Counted from the stretch's first letter, positions 8,629 through 18,884 are shown. The stretch is 27,905 nt of DNA from Chara braunii (GCA_003427395.1 BFEA01000634.1:3394-31298), one strand, 5' to 3'. Notes: generated from the letters alone by a model not told the origin. Numbers and translations: made by a program.

Positions 8629-9025
8629 CGTTTTTTTTTTCTCTTGTCAATACCATGTTGATTATCGGCAGCCAGTTAGTCCCATCACAATAGCTGTCAG
8701 GTATAAGAGGAATTGGAACAGTCTTGTATGTTACAGGCATTATACCCCACTCCACTTTCCTCTTTTGCTTGATCAAATCTGTCTTTTTATCATAGATAAA
8801 TTGAATCACAATCTCTCATAACCAATTAAAATCCTCACCATCACTGTTGCCTCCTTCCTTAACATAGGGGCGGATATCATAGATATCTTCCTCTAAGAAG
8901 TGAGTCAGCACAACGCAGATGGTTGAGCCACAAGAGTGATAGCTCCAACAAGACTCATACCTGTAAGGAAATATCCCTCTTGTAGTAAATTTAGACAATT
9001 TTTTCAGAGCATCGTCGACCAGCAT
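8612..9025 (-). pseudogene. array module A, - strand, one in-frame stop
   Basis: The segment reads LKKLSKFTTRGIFPYRYE, then YDIRPYV, then a TGA at 8816-8818, and continues in the same frame with YDKKTDLIKQKRKVEWG and LIPDSYCDGTNWLPIINMV. These landmarks match + strand module 3 (PFTSGGAFPYKIE, EYDIRPYV, LPESFTDGRN, EPLINMV) closely. It is the first module after the - strand PBS, about 315 bases downstream of it. The start at 9025 is a TTG or ATG-like codon and is not well supported. The domain function is unknown. The FPY-x-x-E start and PDSY-x-D-G-x-NW end define the family. Confidence 0.65.
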
Positions 9026-9340
9026 TTGTCCCGATCCGTCTCACTCTCTTTCTTTCAATTTCCTTTCGGTGTGTTGGACGAAATTTGGGCATACCTGGTG
9101 TCAAACTCGATTCTCTCCTGTCAATAATGTCAATCTTTTTTTTCCGATCCAGTGTGGTACCTCACACAAGGAACAAATAAATCACAGTTAGCAGTCGTGA
9201 TTCTAAAGAGAATCGGGACTCAAATGAGAATAATAGAATTAGCATGAGCCTCACAAAAATGTCAACAGTTCTCACGCCCTAATCAAAGCTCAAAGATGAT
9301 GATGACCCAGGCTCGTTCCGGACACGAAAATCTTTTCATG
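9026..9340 (-). other. leader between PBS and first module, - strand
   Basis: No ORF is supported. On the - strand this runs from the PBS to module A, as an untranslated leader would, and contains a run of eight A. Confidence 0.45.
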
Positions 9341-9358
9341 TCTCCGGCAACGGCGCCA
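9341..9358 (-). other. tRNA-Asp primer-binding site, - strand
   Basis: On the - strand it reads TGGCGCCGTTGCCGGAGA, matching 17 of 18 bases of the complement of the tRNA-Asp 3' end (TGGCGCCGTTGCCGGGGA). The tRNA primes minus-strand DNA synthesis. It is preceded by GCGACAAAAA, in which GCGACA resembles an LTR end followed by a short spacer. It fixes an element orientation: the LTR to the right, the internal region to the left. Confidence 0.85.
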
Positions 9359-9362
9359 TTTT

Positions 9363-9815
9363 TGTCGCACTTTTTCCAGTCGGGCCACTTCGGGCGACCA
9401 GAAAGCCAACAGGCTGTCATGCAGGATTTTGTATGTGATTGCAATAAATAAAATAAATTTAATAATGCACATCCCTTCCTGTAGTGTGCGTCCGGCTTTG
9501 AGTGAGACCCTTCAATTGCGATCTTCGTCGGTCCCCAGTCTTAGGAATCTTTTATTTTGATTCGGAACAACAGAGAATTATGCAAATAATAATCATAAAA
9601 TTATGGGGTGCTATGCATGCATCAATTATGTTAATTTGATTTTGAGAATTGTGACAAAACATCCACGAAGGCAATCATCAAGCAAGAATAATGCAGGAAA
9701 TATGACTGACTGACTCGAGCAAAGACAGGGGCAATTGAATGAGGGAAGAATGAGAACTCATAATAATCTCAGAAAGTACACATAAACGGGCATGGTCAGC
9801 ACCTCTCAAGAGTCC
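9363..9815 (-). mobile_element. presumed 5' LTR (U5 end) of the - strand element
   Basis: The sequence directly upstream of the - strand PBS ends ...GTGCGACA, a TG...CA style terminus, at 9363. The stretch is AT-rich, non-coding, and contains AATAAA words near 9445. The outer boundary is unknown; TGATGCATGC near 9620 (- strand) is one candidate start. No second LTR copy was found in the window. Confidence 0.4.
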
Positions 9816-10517
9816 TCACTCATCCCTCTGGTCAGTCTTTTTCAATCTCTTTTCACCGATCTTCTCTAGTGCCGAGATCCACGCCCACGTACAATCTTGA
9901 GACTGAGGCTTCGTGACAAAATGCCACCTGTAGCCAGCAAGCTCTGAGCATGACCATCCGAGCCACATGACACGATAGTTAACCATGGAGCAAAACTCCT
10001 CATACGAAGTAGGTAGTCCGTCCACTAAGAAGACTCCTCGTCTGAGGTAGGGATACTCGGTGGGCTCAGTCAGCGCCTCAATGTCGATCACCGCCGGAGA
10101 TATATACCTCTTTGCTAAACCAATCACATCCAGCCAATTCGTGTCATCGGTGAGAAGTGAAGGGACTAGAGGCCTAGGATAGTCAGTATAAAGCATCGGC
10201 CCGAAGTTGCGAATCAACGTAGTGCCACTCTCATCGAGCTCCCTCTCTCTCTGCTCAAGATACTCCGTGGCTGAGATCCAGACTGGATCGAAAAGTTCAT
10301 GANNNNNNNNNNNNNNNNNNNNNNNNNNNNNNNNNNNNNNNNNNNNNNNNNNNNNNNNNNNNNNNNNAAAACTAGTCTGGACAACGAAGATTGACAGATC
10401 TCCCTGTCTGAAACCAATGACACTAACATACTGATAACGGAATGCCTCCTTGCATGAAAACCAGTTGAGGCTGGTCAGCACTGACTCACTGACCGGCGTA
10501 GACTGAACTGCGCTCAT
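9816..10517 (-). pseudogene. diverged array modules with assembly gap, - strand
   Basis: The ORF of 233 codons includes 65 N. The first module reads FSCKEAFRYQYVSVIG and LSIFVVQTSF. After the gap come YLEQRERELDE and LVPSLLTDDTNWLDVIGLAK, which correspond to GGPFHYAIEYY, VYVLVVRF, KLEKEGRRV and IPDSYLDRSNWEPLIGIV of the + strand array. A second, more diverged module follows with YLRRGVFLVDG and WAWISALEKIGEKR. Similar RxGxF/W motifs occur at + strand 21.5, 22.2 and 22.9 kb. The frame has no stop, so erosion is mild, but the N stretch prevents certainty about frame continuity. It lies upstream of the presumed LTR, so it belongs to another element copy or to an interrupted one. Confidence 0.55.
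10303..10367. other. assembly gap of 65 N
   Basis: Unresolved bases inside the - strand module ORF. More single Ns lie at 13068-13350 and 14713-14949, indicating low-confidence assembly of repeats. Confidence 1.
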
Positions 10518-10570
10518 GAGTACTCTTGCTTGTGCAAACCGACCAGATAGTCCCTAAGAACTGACTACCA

Positions 10571-10756
10571 AACTGATCGCAGGGAACTGATTGCCAGAAA
10601 CTGATTGCTAAAAACTGATCGCTAATAACTGATTGCTGATTAATTGAATGCTGATGACTGATTGCTGATTAAATGATCACTGATGACTACTTGTTGAGTA
10701 AATGATCGCTGATGACTGATTGCTGAGTGAATTATCGATGATGACTGATTGCTGAG
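10571..10756. repeat. 14-bp tandem repeat grading into 29-bp higher-order repeat
   Basis: Five 14-bp units (consensus AACTGATTGCTAAA) occupy 10571-10640. Four 29-bp units follow, at 10641, 10670, 10699 and 10728, of the type TAAATGATCGCTGATGACTG plus ATTGCTGAG. The two arrays share the CTGATTGCTGA core, so the 29-mer looks like an expanded dimer of the short unit. Confidence 0.88.
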
Positions 10757-11162
10757 TGTCCAGGGAAGTGAGTTGTTCTTGCCCAGAGACAAAACACTCA
10801 CTGGTGGTTGCCAACAGTCCTCCTTGCTTCCTCAATAGTACCCACAAAAGTTATGGTGGCATATAGCCTGCCGTCTTTATCATGCAACAGTCCTCCTCGC
10901 AAGAGCTAGTGCGTGTTCCATCATCATAAAGGTCTGCTGATTGTATTCCTCAACTGCATTCTCCCTCCAGGTCTCTGCAGTGTTCTGATACAGTGAGCAG
11001 GAGACTCTAACCGTGTTGTTGCTCTCCATATTCTCACCGAATCCTCACTACATCAGTTCACGCATCTCGGGACGGGTGACTCTCGGATGATCCAGGTATG
11101 AGAAGGTTATTGGGTAGGTTGTTGTTTTAGGATGGTTGTTTCAAATTGCTGTTTCGTGTCGC

Positions 11163-11288
11163 TGCTCCTGGTTGCTGTTCTCCGGTTACTGTTCTCCAGT
11201 TGCTGTTTCCCGGTTACTGTTCTCCGGTTGCTGTTCTCGGGTTACTGTTCTCCGGTTACTGTTCTCCGGTTGCTGTTATCGGGTTGCT
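11163..11288. repeat. 14-bp tandem repeat, nine units
   Basis: Eight units from 11177 follow GTTCTCCGGTTRCT, with one degenerate unit before. Each unit is itself two 7-mers (GTTCTCC + GGTTRCT). The overlapping ORFs rich in Leu, Phe and Ser are by-products of the repeat. Confidence 0.92.
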
Positions 11289-11344
11289 GTTTGTCTGCTA
11301 TCACTAAGATTCCCGTTGCGAGAACTGTAGCTGCTCGTTAGAGA

Positions 11345-13775
11345 AAAGGGGTTGGTGGCTGATTAGGTAACTGACTGACAATCGAATAGAAAAACAGATT
11401 GACTGCTGCTCAAATGCCTATTTATACACTGATTGTTCGTGTTCCGTCGATATACTAGGCGCTCCGTTGTGATCTGTTTACAGAAACCTCCATGTTTTCT
11501 CTAGTCTGAGTCAGCCTGAGGTGAGCTTGTCTCTCTCAGTGCTGATGGCTAAGCTCTTCTACTAATTTTCAGTAACCTTTCTCCTCGCCTCCTCAACAGA
11601 TTGTACCGACGAGAGGGTACTGTGTAATCTCCCATCTGACCCATGAATGTAGAAGGTATACTCGATAAGTGTCTGGTTCTTCACTCGCTCTAAAGCCAGT
11701 TCCACCATGAGTCTTTTCTAATAACAAAGGCCATGTATAACTCTTTCCTCCCAACCCTCACTTTTGTCTTGATGCAGAGTACAGGTCACCCTCAGTCTTC
11801 TCTCTCCCTCCATCTTCCTGCGGAAACACCTCTCCTTTCACGCTTGTGCATAGAAACCGTGATGTCTACCAAAAGCTGCTTGAGGGATCCGGGTAACTAG
11901 ACACAGATTGGACAAGTAGTTGTACATGCGTTCTGTGTTCGTCTTGTAGGGTCTATGCCAAGTCTACTGACTCCACACAGATTTATCCGAGTCTGGGCTT
12001 ATCTGTTGGTTAAGCCTGCATTCACTAAATCCATGCATAAATGAGTTGAGTCTGTGCCGAGCTCTCTGATTCTGCATTGGATTGCCGGGTCCTGCACTGA
12101 ATTACCCAAACCTGCGTTGAACGGCTTGAATCTGTTTTGAGGCTTGCCCAACTCAGGCTTATGTAGCCTAGATCTGGTTCGAGTTGTTCATGTCTGCTTC
12201 AGGTTGTTATAGTCTAGTTAGAATCTCGTAAAAATTATCTGAGTCAAATTAAAATTGTCTGAGCAAAGGGGCTGGAATACGAGTCTGATTACCTTTGATT
12301 ACTGCTCTGGCTGCTAGTCTCCGGGTGGTGTTTGAATATCACTCATGTACTTATCGAATGACGTTTAATCCCAGTCTCAAACGTTGTTCGCTTTCTGTTT
12401 TGACCACTATCTGTTTTGCTGTTTTCAAAAATTGCCTGTTTTGCTGCTTGAATATCTGTCTGGGTGCTGCGTTAAGAAGAAACTGGTTCACGTGTCTTGC
12501 TTGGTAAGGGTAGCTGCTGTCTGTGGCCGGACACTTACTGGCTCTGATGTTGATTGGGCTTATCGTTAGTTGGACCTGCTGATGATCGACTGCTGGGTGC
12601 TGGTACATAAATGACCTTGCTGGATAAACAGACAGATCAGGAGTGGTTTAGAGGCCAATACCAACTCTAGTCAGTTTAGTTTTCAGGAGGTCGTAATCAC
12701 TGATCCACAATCATATTTTCCTTCGGCTGATTGACAGTCCCGGCAGAAGATAAAGAAAAGTGCAATGCAGCTTCCCTCCGGACCCGTAAAAGTAGATAAA
12801 GTATTATCGGGCGTCAAATCAGATACTGACTGAATGTCGACTAAGCACTGGGCAAACACAGCGTCTAAACTTGGACTCCCTCGAGTCTGATCACAAGGGA
12901 CCGCAATTTAGGAAGCTGTCAGACACAGATACAATGATAGCTCAAGATCTGCCTCACTAAACAAACAGCCAGCCCTGCTTTCAGCCTAGTATACAGCCCA
13001 ACAACTTGGAACAGGTAGCACCAGTGATCTGTCTTGTCGTCTGATCACCTCTCTGATCATTGAGAAGNCAGGGGTAAGTGTTTCTTGTTAACGATTGGAC
13101 CTTCTGCAGATCAGGATCCTACTTGATATTACANATAACACCAGGGGAGGGTCAACAACCNAATTTCTTTCCGAGTAGACAGGCANAACTATCCTTTAAC
13201 TCNCGTTNAGNAGTTATTGTGAGTCAAGAGAGAACGACCAACATCTGTAGAATTAACCTCCTCAACATTGGTTCACATCCCCGATACCACTTGCTAAGTA
13301 TGATCCTCAACTTTGCGGGTTGTCTCAGAGTTGCCAGTAGTAAATGNCANGATAATAAACTGTTGTTTTACAACATCCTTCTCGAGTAGGTCATCATCAT
13401 GATTCCGAACTAATGACCAATTCTGAACTAACCAAAATACACGATAGGCTGCTCAAAGTAGAAACCGGAGATGAGTCTTGACATCCAGGCGCCGTAAATT
13501 GACCTACGGTCTCACCAGCCTGAACGCATAACACAGTAGAGAGCAGAATCTGCACGCCCGCCTCTTAAGGGTGTTGCACTGAAAAGGCACCTGCCTCAGT
13601 ATGGGGGGGTAGTACCCCGTTGCATGCTATACAGCACATGCGGCTCAAACATTATTCGACGACACTAACTTCAGGACTTATTTGGATTTCAAGAGGGCAT
13701 GACACTTGGAGTTTTCGCTTTTCATCTCTCTCAGTTCCCTACAAACAGGACTAACCATCCATTGCAATCTCTTAT
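11345..13775. other. eroded non-coding DNA with a degenerate repeat
   Basis: No gene is supported. From about 11988 to 12170, phrases such as CTGCATTGGATTGCC, CTGCACTGAATTACC, CTGCGTTGAACGGC and CTGTTTTGAGGCTTG recur every 20-21 bp, an old tandem repeat. Scattered N occur from 13068 on. Short ORFs near 12300-12600 have no recognisable motif. Confidence 0.45.
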
Positions 13776-14120
13776 TCAAGTAAACTTATCAGGGCAGAAG
13801 GATCTCTGACTTACACTACCACATAGAGCATAGTCATAATTAGGCACCCAACATGTGATGAGTGGAGTTATGCCAAACAGTCTGTGCGGCATCTCGGTTA
13901 CTCTGAGCCCATGCTCTAGGCCTATCGCCTTGCACCAAGACTCTGAGCATTCAGTCTCTGGTGGCCAGCGAGCCAAAGTGTAATTGAAGCTCTGAAAATG
14001 ACCATGACGATCGTCCCTCTCACATCCTTTTGTAAGTAGTCTCCAACAAGCAAGAACTTCACTAGGAGATAAGTGATCTCTCTCAAAACGAGTTTCTTCC
14101 TGCCCATTAGGGGATTTCAA
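13776..14120 (-). CDS. ORF of unknown function, possibly a diverged array module, - strand
   Basis: There are 114 uninterrupted codons. I do not recognise the product. LSPSEVLACWRLLTKGCERD is reminiscent of LSEEEWRYLVIETARRC at + strand 21.6 kb, and NYTLARWPPETE of VYTVRFAHDWELP, but the similarity is weak and could be chance. It lies on the same strand as the modules at 7.6-10.5 kb, which makes an ancient connection possible. Confidence 0.25.
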   Translation of the reverse strand: MKSPNGQEETRFERDHLSPSEVLACWRLLTKGCERDDRHGHFQSFNYTLARWPPETECSESWCKAIGLEHGLRVTEMPHRLFGITPLITCWVPNYDYALCGSVSQRSFCPDKFT

Positions 14121-14168
14121 GAGATAAAAGATCTGTTTTTTTTAGTTTCTTTCGTCCCCCATAAGTCT

Positions 14169-14186
14169 GGCCGCTTTTTCGCGGCC
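14169..14186. repeat. 6-bp GC hairpin
   Basis: GGCCGC TTTTTC GCGGCC is a perfect inverted repeat with a 6-base loop. On the - strand it sits about 50 bases before the 14120 ORF and resembles the GGCC...GAAAAAG run near the LTR end at 9363-9400. Confidence 0.5.
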
Positions 14187-16216
14187 GAGACTCACTCAAT
14201 ATGGTTACCAGAATGACAGACTAGGACTTCGCGAGATAAGAGACGTAGACACACGCTATTAAGCTCATCAACCCACACCAGCATTTATACACGGTCTCTC
14301 CCTCCTTTTAAAGAACTTCTAGGGCGCCGATCAAAGAGATTACAATTAATTAAGGACGTATTCCGGAAAGAAAACTGAGTTCGTGGAACCCAGGGTGTTC
14401 TTACTTCACTGCATTGCAAAAGAGGGCGCATACAAAATTTAATACTTGTGGGTACGAATAGACTCTTATCTGATTGGTCCTCTCGCATGCTCTTTAGAAT
14501 AATCGTTAAAAACTGCCTTAACAAAGATTCCTCAATCAAATCTTGATGGACTAGAAACCGAGTAAACACCACTTTCTGCAAAACGCTCACACAGATTATG
14601 AGTAGTCCAATGTGAAACCGCCAAGACTCGTTATAGAGGGTGATGTCAACGAAGAGTCTTGAGCAAGAGAGTGATGATGAGACAAAGATTCATATTAGAC
14701 ACGATACACTCANACCAAGTGCNATGTCATCAAGCACCCAGANAAGAGCTCAACCCATTTCAGACAAGGCAGATCTTCCTCTAATCCGATCAAACTAATA
14801 CGGTCAAGACTAGGATCACCCCCTTTTCTAGTAAAACTGACTCAATAAAGAGTCGTCATTGCTCAATTCTTGATTAACCACGACGAGTACCCTCTTGGTC
14901 GGCGATGACCACTCTCCCCTTTTTTTTGCAAGATGAGCCTCTAGAGAGNATTGCCTACCGTCTTGTTCTCATTCGTTGTCCTCGCACGCAAACTTATAGG
15001 AATTACTATTTGCAGTAGCTCGACTACAATACGTGTCAAAGACGCAGCCTCCTCTTACTGAACATCAACCACTACACGTGATCATTCAGCATCCTTCGTT
15101 GCAATTCGATTTCCGTTTCTCGTTTGCTGCTTATGGTGTTTACTCACTGCGCTCAGCGTCTAGAAATGAGTTCCAAATTGATAGATGACCCACCAATGCT
15201 GACGGCTTACCCCTACGAGAGAACGCATCAAGACCAGTAATCCTGGTTACTTGCAAGAAAACTTCCCTCCCCTCTCTTGCGCGAGCCAGAGGAGTCCAAT
15301 TCCACGAGCACTACACTGCTGACAGCCTCTGCATGTCAGCAAGATACAGCACGTTTAATAGAGTTATCGGCCATCAAATAAACGCAAGTTGATCCCCGTG
15401 AAGCATAAGGGAGAGTTTATATGCAAGTACGCAATCCTCCTGCGCGCTCGACCGCGCATCACCCCTCTGCAACACACGTCGCCGCCCCTCTCTGTCGGGA
15501 CAAAAATACAATCTTCAGGAAGGGGGAACAGACATCTCTCCCAAGATGGCGAACTAAACGCGAGAAAGCGGGGGTGAAGTCGACATCAACAACATTACGC
15601 ATGCACAACCTCTCTCCAGCCTCCTCTCTTCTCTCACTCTTCTCTCTCACCTGCCAACTGTAGTTGGCTTACGCCTCACACAAGCGTGTAGGTAGTGGTT
15701 GTCGTCAACCACACTGCGAGCCTTTCCCTTGTCTCGTTCTCTGAACCTTTCTTGTCTTGCTTCCTTGAGCAGTCCACGCGTATCTCGCACCACGCATAGA
15801 CCGTACACACTCGTAACCAACTCGTGCTTGTCTGTCCACTCCGGCGGCTAACTCACTCGTCTTGATCTTCTCCTCTCCCGTCGCCCAATCACTCGTGCGC
15901 TATGCCAATACTTCTTCCCCTTTGCGTGAGAGTGCCACGTGTAGACCAAGTGCTCAGGTCACAGTTTTTTTTTTTACTGTCCAACTCTAAGAGCCCATTT
16001 GTTTTCCCACCTCTCAGACGAGCACAGTAGGCTCACGCTCTGTTCTCGTGCACTGCCCGCTAGCTTTGACGTTAACCGCCTCACACCCTCTCACACGTGT
16101 TGACCTTCTATATCCTCTCTCGTACGACACCTGTCAAATGTATCGCGTGCCCCACGTCCTTGCCTCAGCCTCCCCGCTGCTGGACCTGTTGCCACGAGTG
16201 TCGATTCCCCCTTGCC
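14187..16216. other. non-coding or eroded DNA, no supported gene
   Basis: A - strand frame at 14285-14590 (101 codons) is open but shows no motif. The rest has short ORFs only, a pyrimidine-rich stretch at 15610-15660 and N at three places near 14713-14949. Confidence 0.4.
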
Positions 16217-16759
16217 TCACACCCGTTTCTTTCCTTTACTCTGTTTTCCTCCGGTCCTGCGGCCTCCGGTCCCGCGGCCTCTGGGAGTCGGCTGTCGTAA
16301 GCTGGCCTCAGGTCCCTTTTCCACCGGCTCCGCTACTCGGTGGTGCTTTTGGATCTCCTCGGGTCTAATACAGGACCTGAGATCCGTCTCTCGGTCCGCC
16401 TCGCTCATTTCGCTTTCCCCACCTGAGTCCCTCTCGTTGTGTTGTTCCTCCCTTGTCTCGGTCCCAGTTGATGACGCGGTCTCGTGATAGATGACCGACA
16501 CCCTCAAGCCCACGATCACCCCATCTCGCTTGCACCTCCGCTCCGCCCTGTCACGAGCTTCGGAAATGGCAGCCTGCAGCCTTTGGTCACCTCGCATCTC
16601 CTCCTCTCTCCCGCCTTCTATGCAGACCTTCAGTCGGACTACCTCTCCCCCGTCGTAGTTCAGGACCGTAGTGATCTGAGGGCCTTCGCCCGACATCGGA
16701 ACCCAGCGCACCATGTGCCGCCAACAGTCAGGCCTATAACCGTGTAGTGCCATAGCCAC
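16217..16759 (-). CDS. hypothetical protein, 180 aa, basic Gly/Arg-rich C-terminus, - strand
   Basis: The frame is uninterrupted, with GTG at 16757 and the first ATG at 16753 (MALHGYRPDCW). I do not recognise the product. The N-terminal half looks folded: alternating hydrophobics in TTVLNYDGGEVVRLKVCIE, then a charged helix ISEARDRAERRCKRDG and VGLRVSVIYHE. The C-terminal half is acidic and then Gly/Arg/Lys-rich (RGRGTGGRRTGGKQSKGKK), suggesting a disordered nucleic-acid-binding tail. The order strands, basic helix, strand loosely mirrors the array modules, for example KLEKEGRRVSLSI, but no diagnostic NWEPLI-type end is present. A TATA box lies about 145 bases upstream. It may be a real single-exon gene or a relic of another module. 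Confidence 0.45.
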   Translation of the reverse strand: MAMALHGYRPDCWRHMVRWVPMSGEGPQITTVLNYDGGEVVRLKVCIEGGREEEMRGDQRLQAAISEARDRAERRCKRDGVIVGLRVSVIYHETASSTGTETREEQHNERDSGGESEMSEADRETDLRSCIRPEEIQKHHRVAEPVEKGPEASLRQPTPRGRGTGGRRTGGKQSKGKKRV

Positions 16760-16902
16760 TCAGGATAGCCAGCTCATGCTCGATAGACAGCACAACACTA
16801 GACTGTCGGTTTCCAATAGCAGAGCACTCCCCACCGGAACTCGCAGCTCAGGCTGTATACCACCAGGCGACTGGTTGCGGACGATATCTCAACCCCCTCT
16901 CC

Positions 16903-16910
16903 CTTTTATA
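16903..16910 (-). promoter_or_regulatory. TATA box upstream of the 180-aa ORF, - strand
   Basis: On the - strand this reads TATAAAAG within GGCCTATAAAAGGGAG, a very good TATA consensus. The ORF start is about 145 bases downstream, compatible with a short 5' UTR. Confidence 0.55.
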
Positions 16911-16919
16911 GGCCTGTCC

Positions 16920-17640
16920 CCTGCGTTCTGAACGAAGGACTCTGATTAGTGCTTTTCAGACCTTACCACATCTCAAGGATTTTAAAATAATAAACTAATA
17001 ATTAAAATTTTCTTTATTTTTATTTTTGGGAATAATATTCAAATCCAAAAAAAAAGAAAACCCAACGGTTGATCACGAACTAAACTAACACTTGTCCGTC
17101 ATAGACCCTAGTGGTACAACTGTAGGTCTGGCACTATGGTCCCATAACGGAATGCTAAGGGTCACATTTCCCTCTTTAAAACCAGGCACAGGCTAATCCT
17201 CATCGGGTGCCCGTGTCCAATGGCAAGGAGGGGACTTATGACCTCCTATAGGGGGTGATGGGCTCAGTACCAACGCGGCCGCTGGTCGCCCCTCTTTTGG
17301 GGCTGTACTGCACGGCGCCAGGTCGGAGCTCACCCACAGACAGTACACACAAGGTCGGCCTTCTTACGCTGCGGAACACTGGCTCGAATTTCGAACCGTT
17401 GGCTTTCCTGCGAAAGGACATGCCAACAGGTAGAAAATCAAATATAGAAAAATTAAGCAATAATAATAATAATAATAATGATAGTCGTAAACAAGAATGG
17501 AAGAAAAGGAAAACGTAAAGTCACAGTGGCCCAAAGCGACTGGATTTCCCCCAAACTAAAACAAATTCACACTCGACGTTTCTATTATTTCTCTTTTCTT
17601 TCTTTCTTTTCTTTTCTCTTTTGACAGCGACTTCCGCCTA
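16920..17640. other. AT-rich stretch and pyrimidine tract, no gene
   Basis: 16978-17060 is AT-rich and resembles 5655-6010 in words such as TTTTCTTTATTTT; it ends AAAACCCAACGGTTG, compare AAAGCCAACGATTG near 5965. A C/T-rich tract at 17583-17626 ends TTTTGACAG, which would look like a 3' splice site on + or a polypurine tract on -. Confidence 0.45.
17459..17479 (+). repeat. (AAT)7 microsatellite
   Basis: Seven perfect AAT units. Confidence 0.97.
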
Positions 17641-18600
17641 GTGCACCTAACCCATAACTCAATGGAAGGTCACTCGGCGCACAATAGAAAAGATTGCGCC
17701 AGTCCCTTCACCTTCGCGTCCCAGGGCGAACCCGGCGGCTACGATGACCACAGGTCGGTAGTGCTCTGCTGTACAGCAGGGCGCCAAGCTTGCGTGGACC
17801 AATGGAAGCCCTGTGGCGCACTCCTTTTGCTGAGGGCTATGCCACCAGGACAGGTCCTGGTATCAGATCCATCTACAGCACGAACCGCGCCTGGAGAACA
17901 ACAAATCAAGACATGAGACTGACACCGAGCAAGGGTCCGGTACAAAGAGGAGGGTCGGGACACCGCGCCCTCCGACACCGTGCGCGAGTGTTCAGGTGCG
18001 TCTGCGGGGCCTGTGAGCTGACGCTCGTCCTTGCGCGCGCGAGTCTGTGCACCTCTTACCACGGGTCGGTGTGCTCCCGAATGCTCCCCTTCCGCCGTTC
18101 TCCCGTGAGTGTCTTCACGCGCCGTTCCTCCCGTACGTGTCTTCATGCGTCGTTCCTCCCGTGCGCTCTCCACCAGTGCATCTCCCTCCTGCGCCTGTTC
18201 CAAGTTCGCACCTTCCCTTGTGCGTCCTCCACTCGTGCATGCGGAAAGTGTCCCGATCCCGGGCCCGGTTCAGCTTAAATGCTCTGTCGGGCCCTCCCTC
18301 GAAGTGCGTGCCTCGGCCTTCATGTGCACCGAGGCTGCCGACAACTTGCAGCGCCGCGATACTGGGCCTGTGCCCGAGCCTGATTGGGCCCTCGAGGAGT
18401 TCTTGGCGAAAAGGGCCTCTCCGTCGGGAACTGGGCCCTTTTCAGCGCCTTGGTACCGAGGCTACTCCCGAGCCTGTCCGGGCCTATTCGGGCCTAGGTG
18501 GTCCCCACGCTCAAGTGGTGCCGCCCCTTAGAGAAAATTCAACCAGGGCCCCCCTGATGAGGCCGCGTTCATCATTCGCCCTCCATTGCCCGGGCCCCCT
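17640..18600. other. GC-rich region with long overlapping ORFs, no supported gene
   Basis: Several ORFs of 90-207 codons overlap on both strands because stops are rare in GC-rich DNA. None shows a domain and their composition (Pro, Arg, Ser) follows base content. Confidence 0.45.
18104..18159 (+). repeat. 28-bp tandem duplication
   Basis: CGTGAGTGTCTTCACGCGCC and CGTACGTGTCTTCATGCGTC start at 18104 and 18132, each ending GTTCCTCC. A looser third unit follows. Confidence 0.85.
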
Positions 18601-18610
18601 CCAGTCTCGA

Positions 18611-18728
18611 GTGTCGGTAGCCCGCCATTCGAAGCGTCAATCCGTCGCATGGACGGTGAGTCCCGGTTAGTGTTGGTAGCCCGCCATTCGTAGTGTCGAT
18701 CCGTCGCATGGTCGGTGAATCCCGCTCA
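18611..18728 (+). repeat. 59-bp tandem duplication
   Basis: 18611-18669 and 18670-18728 share GGTAGCCCGCCATTCG and CCGTCGCATGG with about eight differences. Confidence 0.92.
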
Positions 18729-18884
18729 TGTAGAATATTATCAAACATGGATCTTGTCGCGCGCCCTTACAAAGGAAGTAAAGGGCGGCGTAGGGTTGCG
18801 ACCACCCGACAAGGACGCAGGCGGGAGCGAGCGCGCTAGCGCACACCAACGCTCCTGCAGGAACCAGCGAGGGACTGCGTGCTC

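Noticed and set aside
10571-11288. CRISPR-like array
   Set aside because: Units of 14 and 29 bp are directly adjacent without unique spacers, so they are tandem minisatellites.
11132-11341. Hydrophobic 64-69 codon ORFs resembling membrane peptides
   Set aside because: They are translations of the 14-bp GTTCTCCGGTTRCT repeat.
17583-17640. Intron 3' splice site, or - strand polypurine tract
   Set aside because: The tract is suggestive in both readings, but no exon or LTR could be attached to it.
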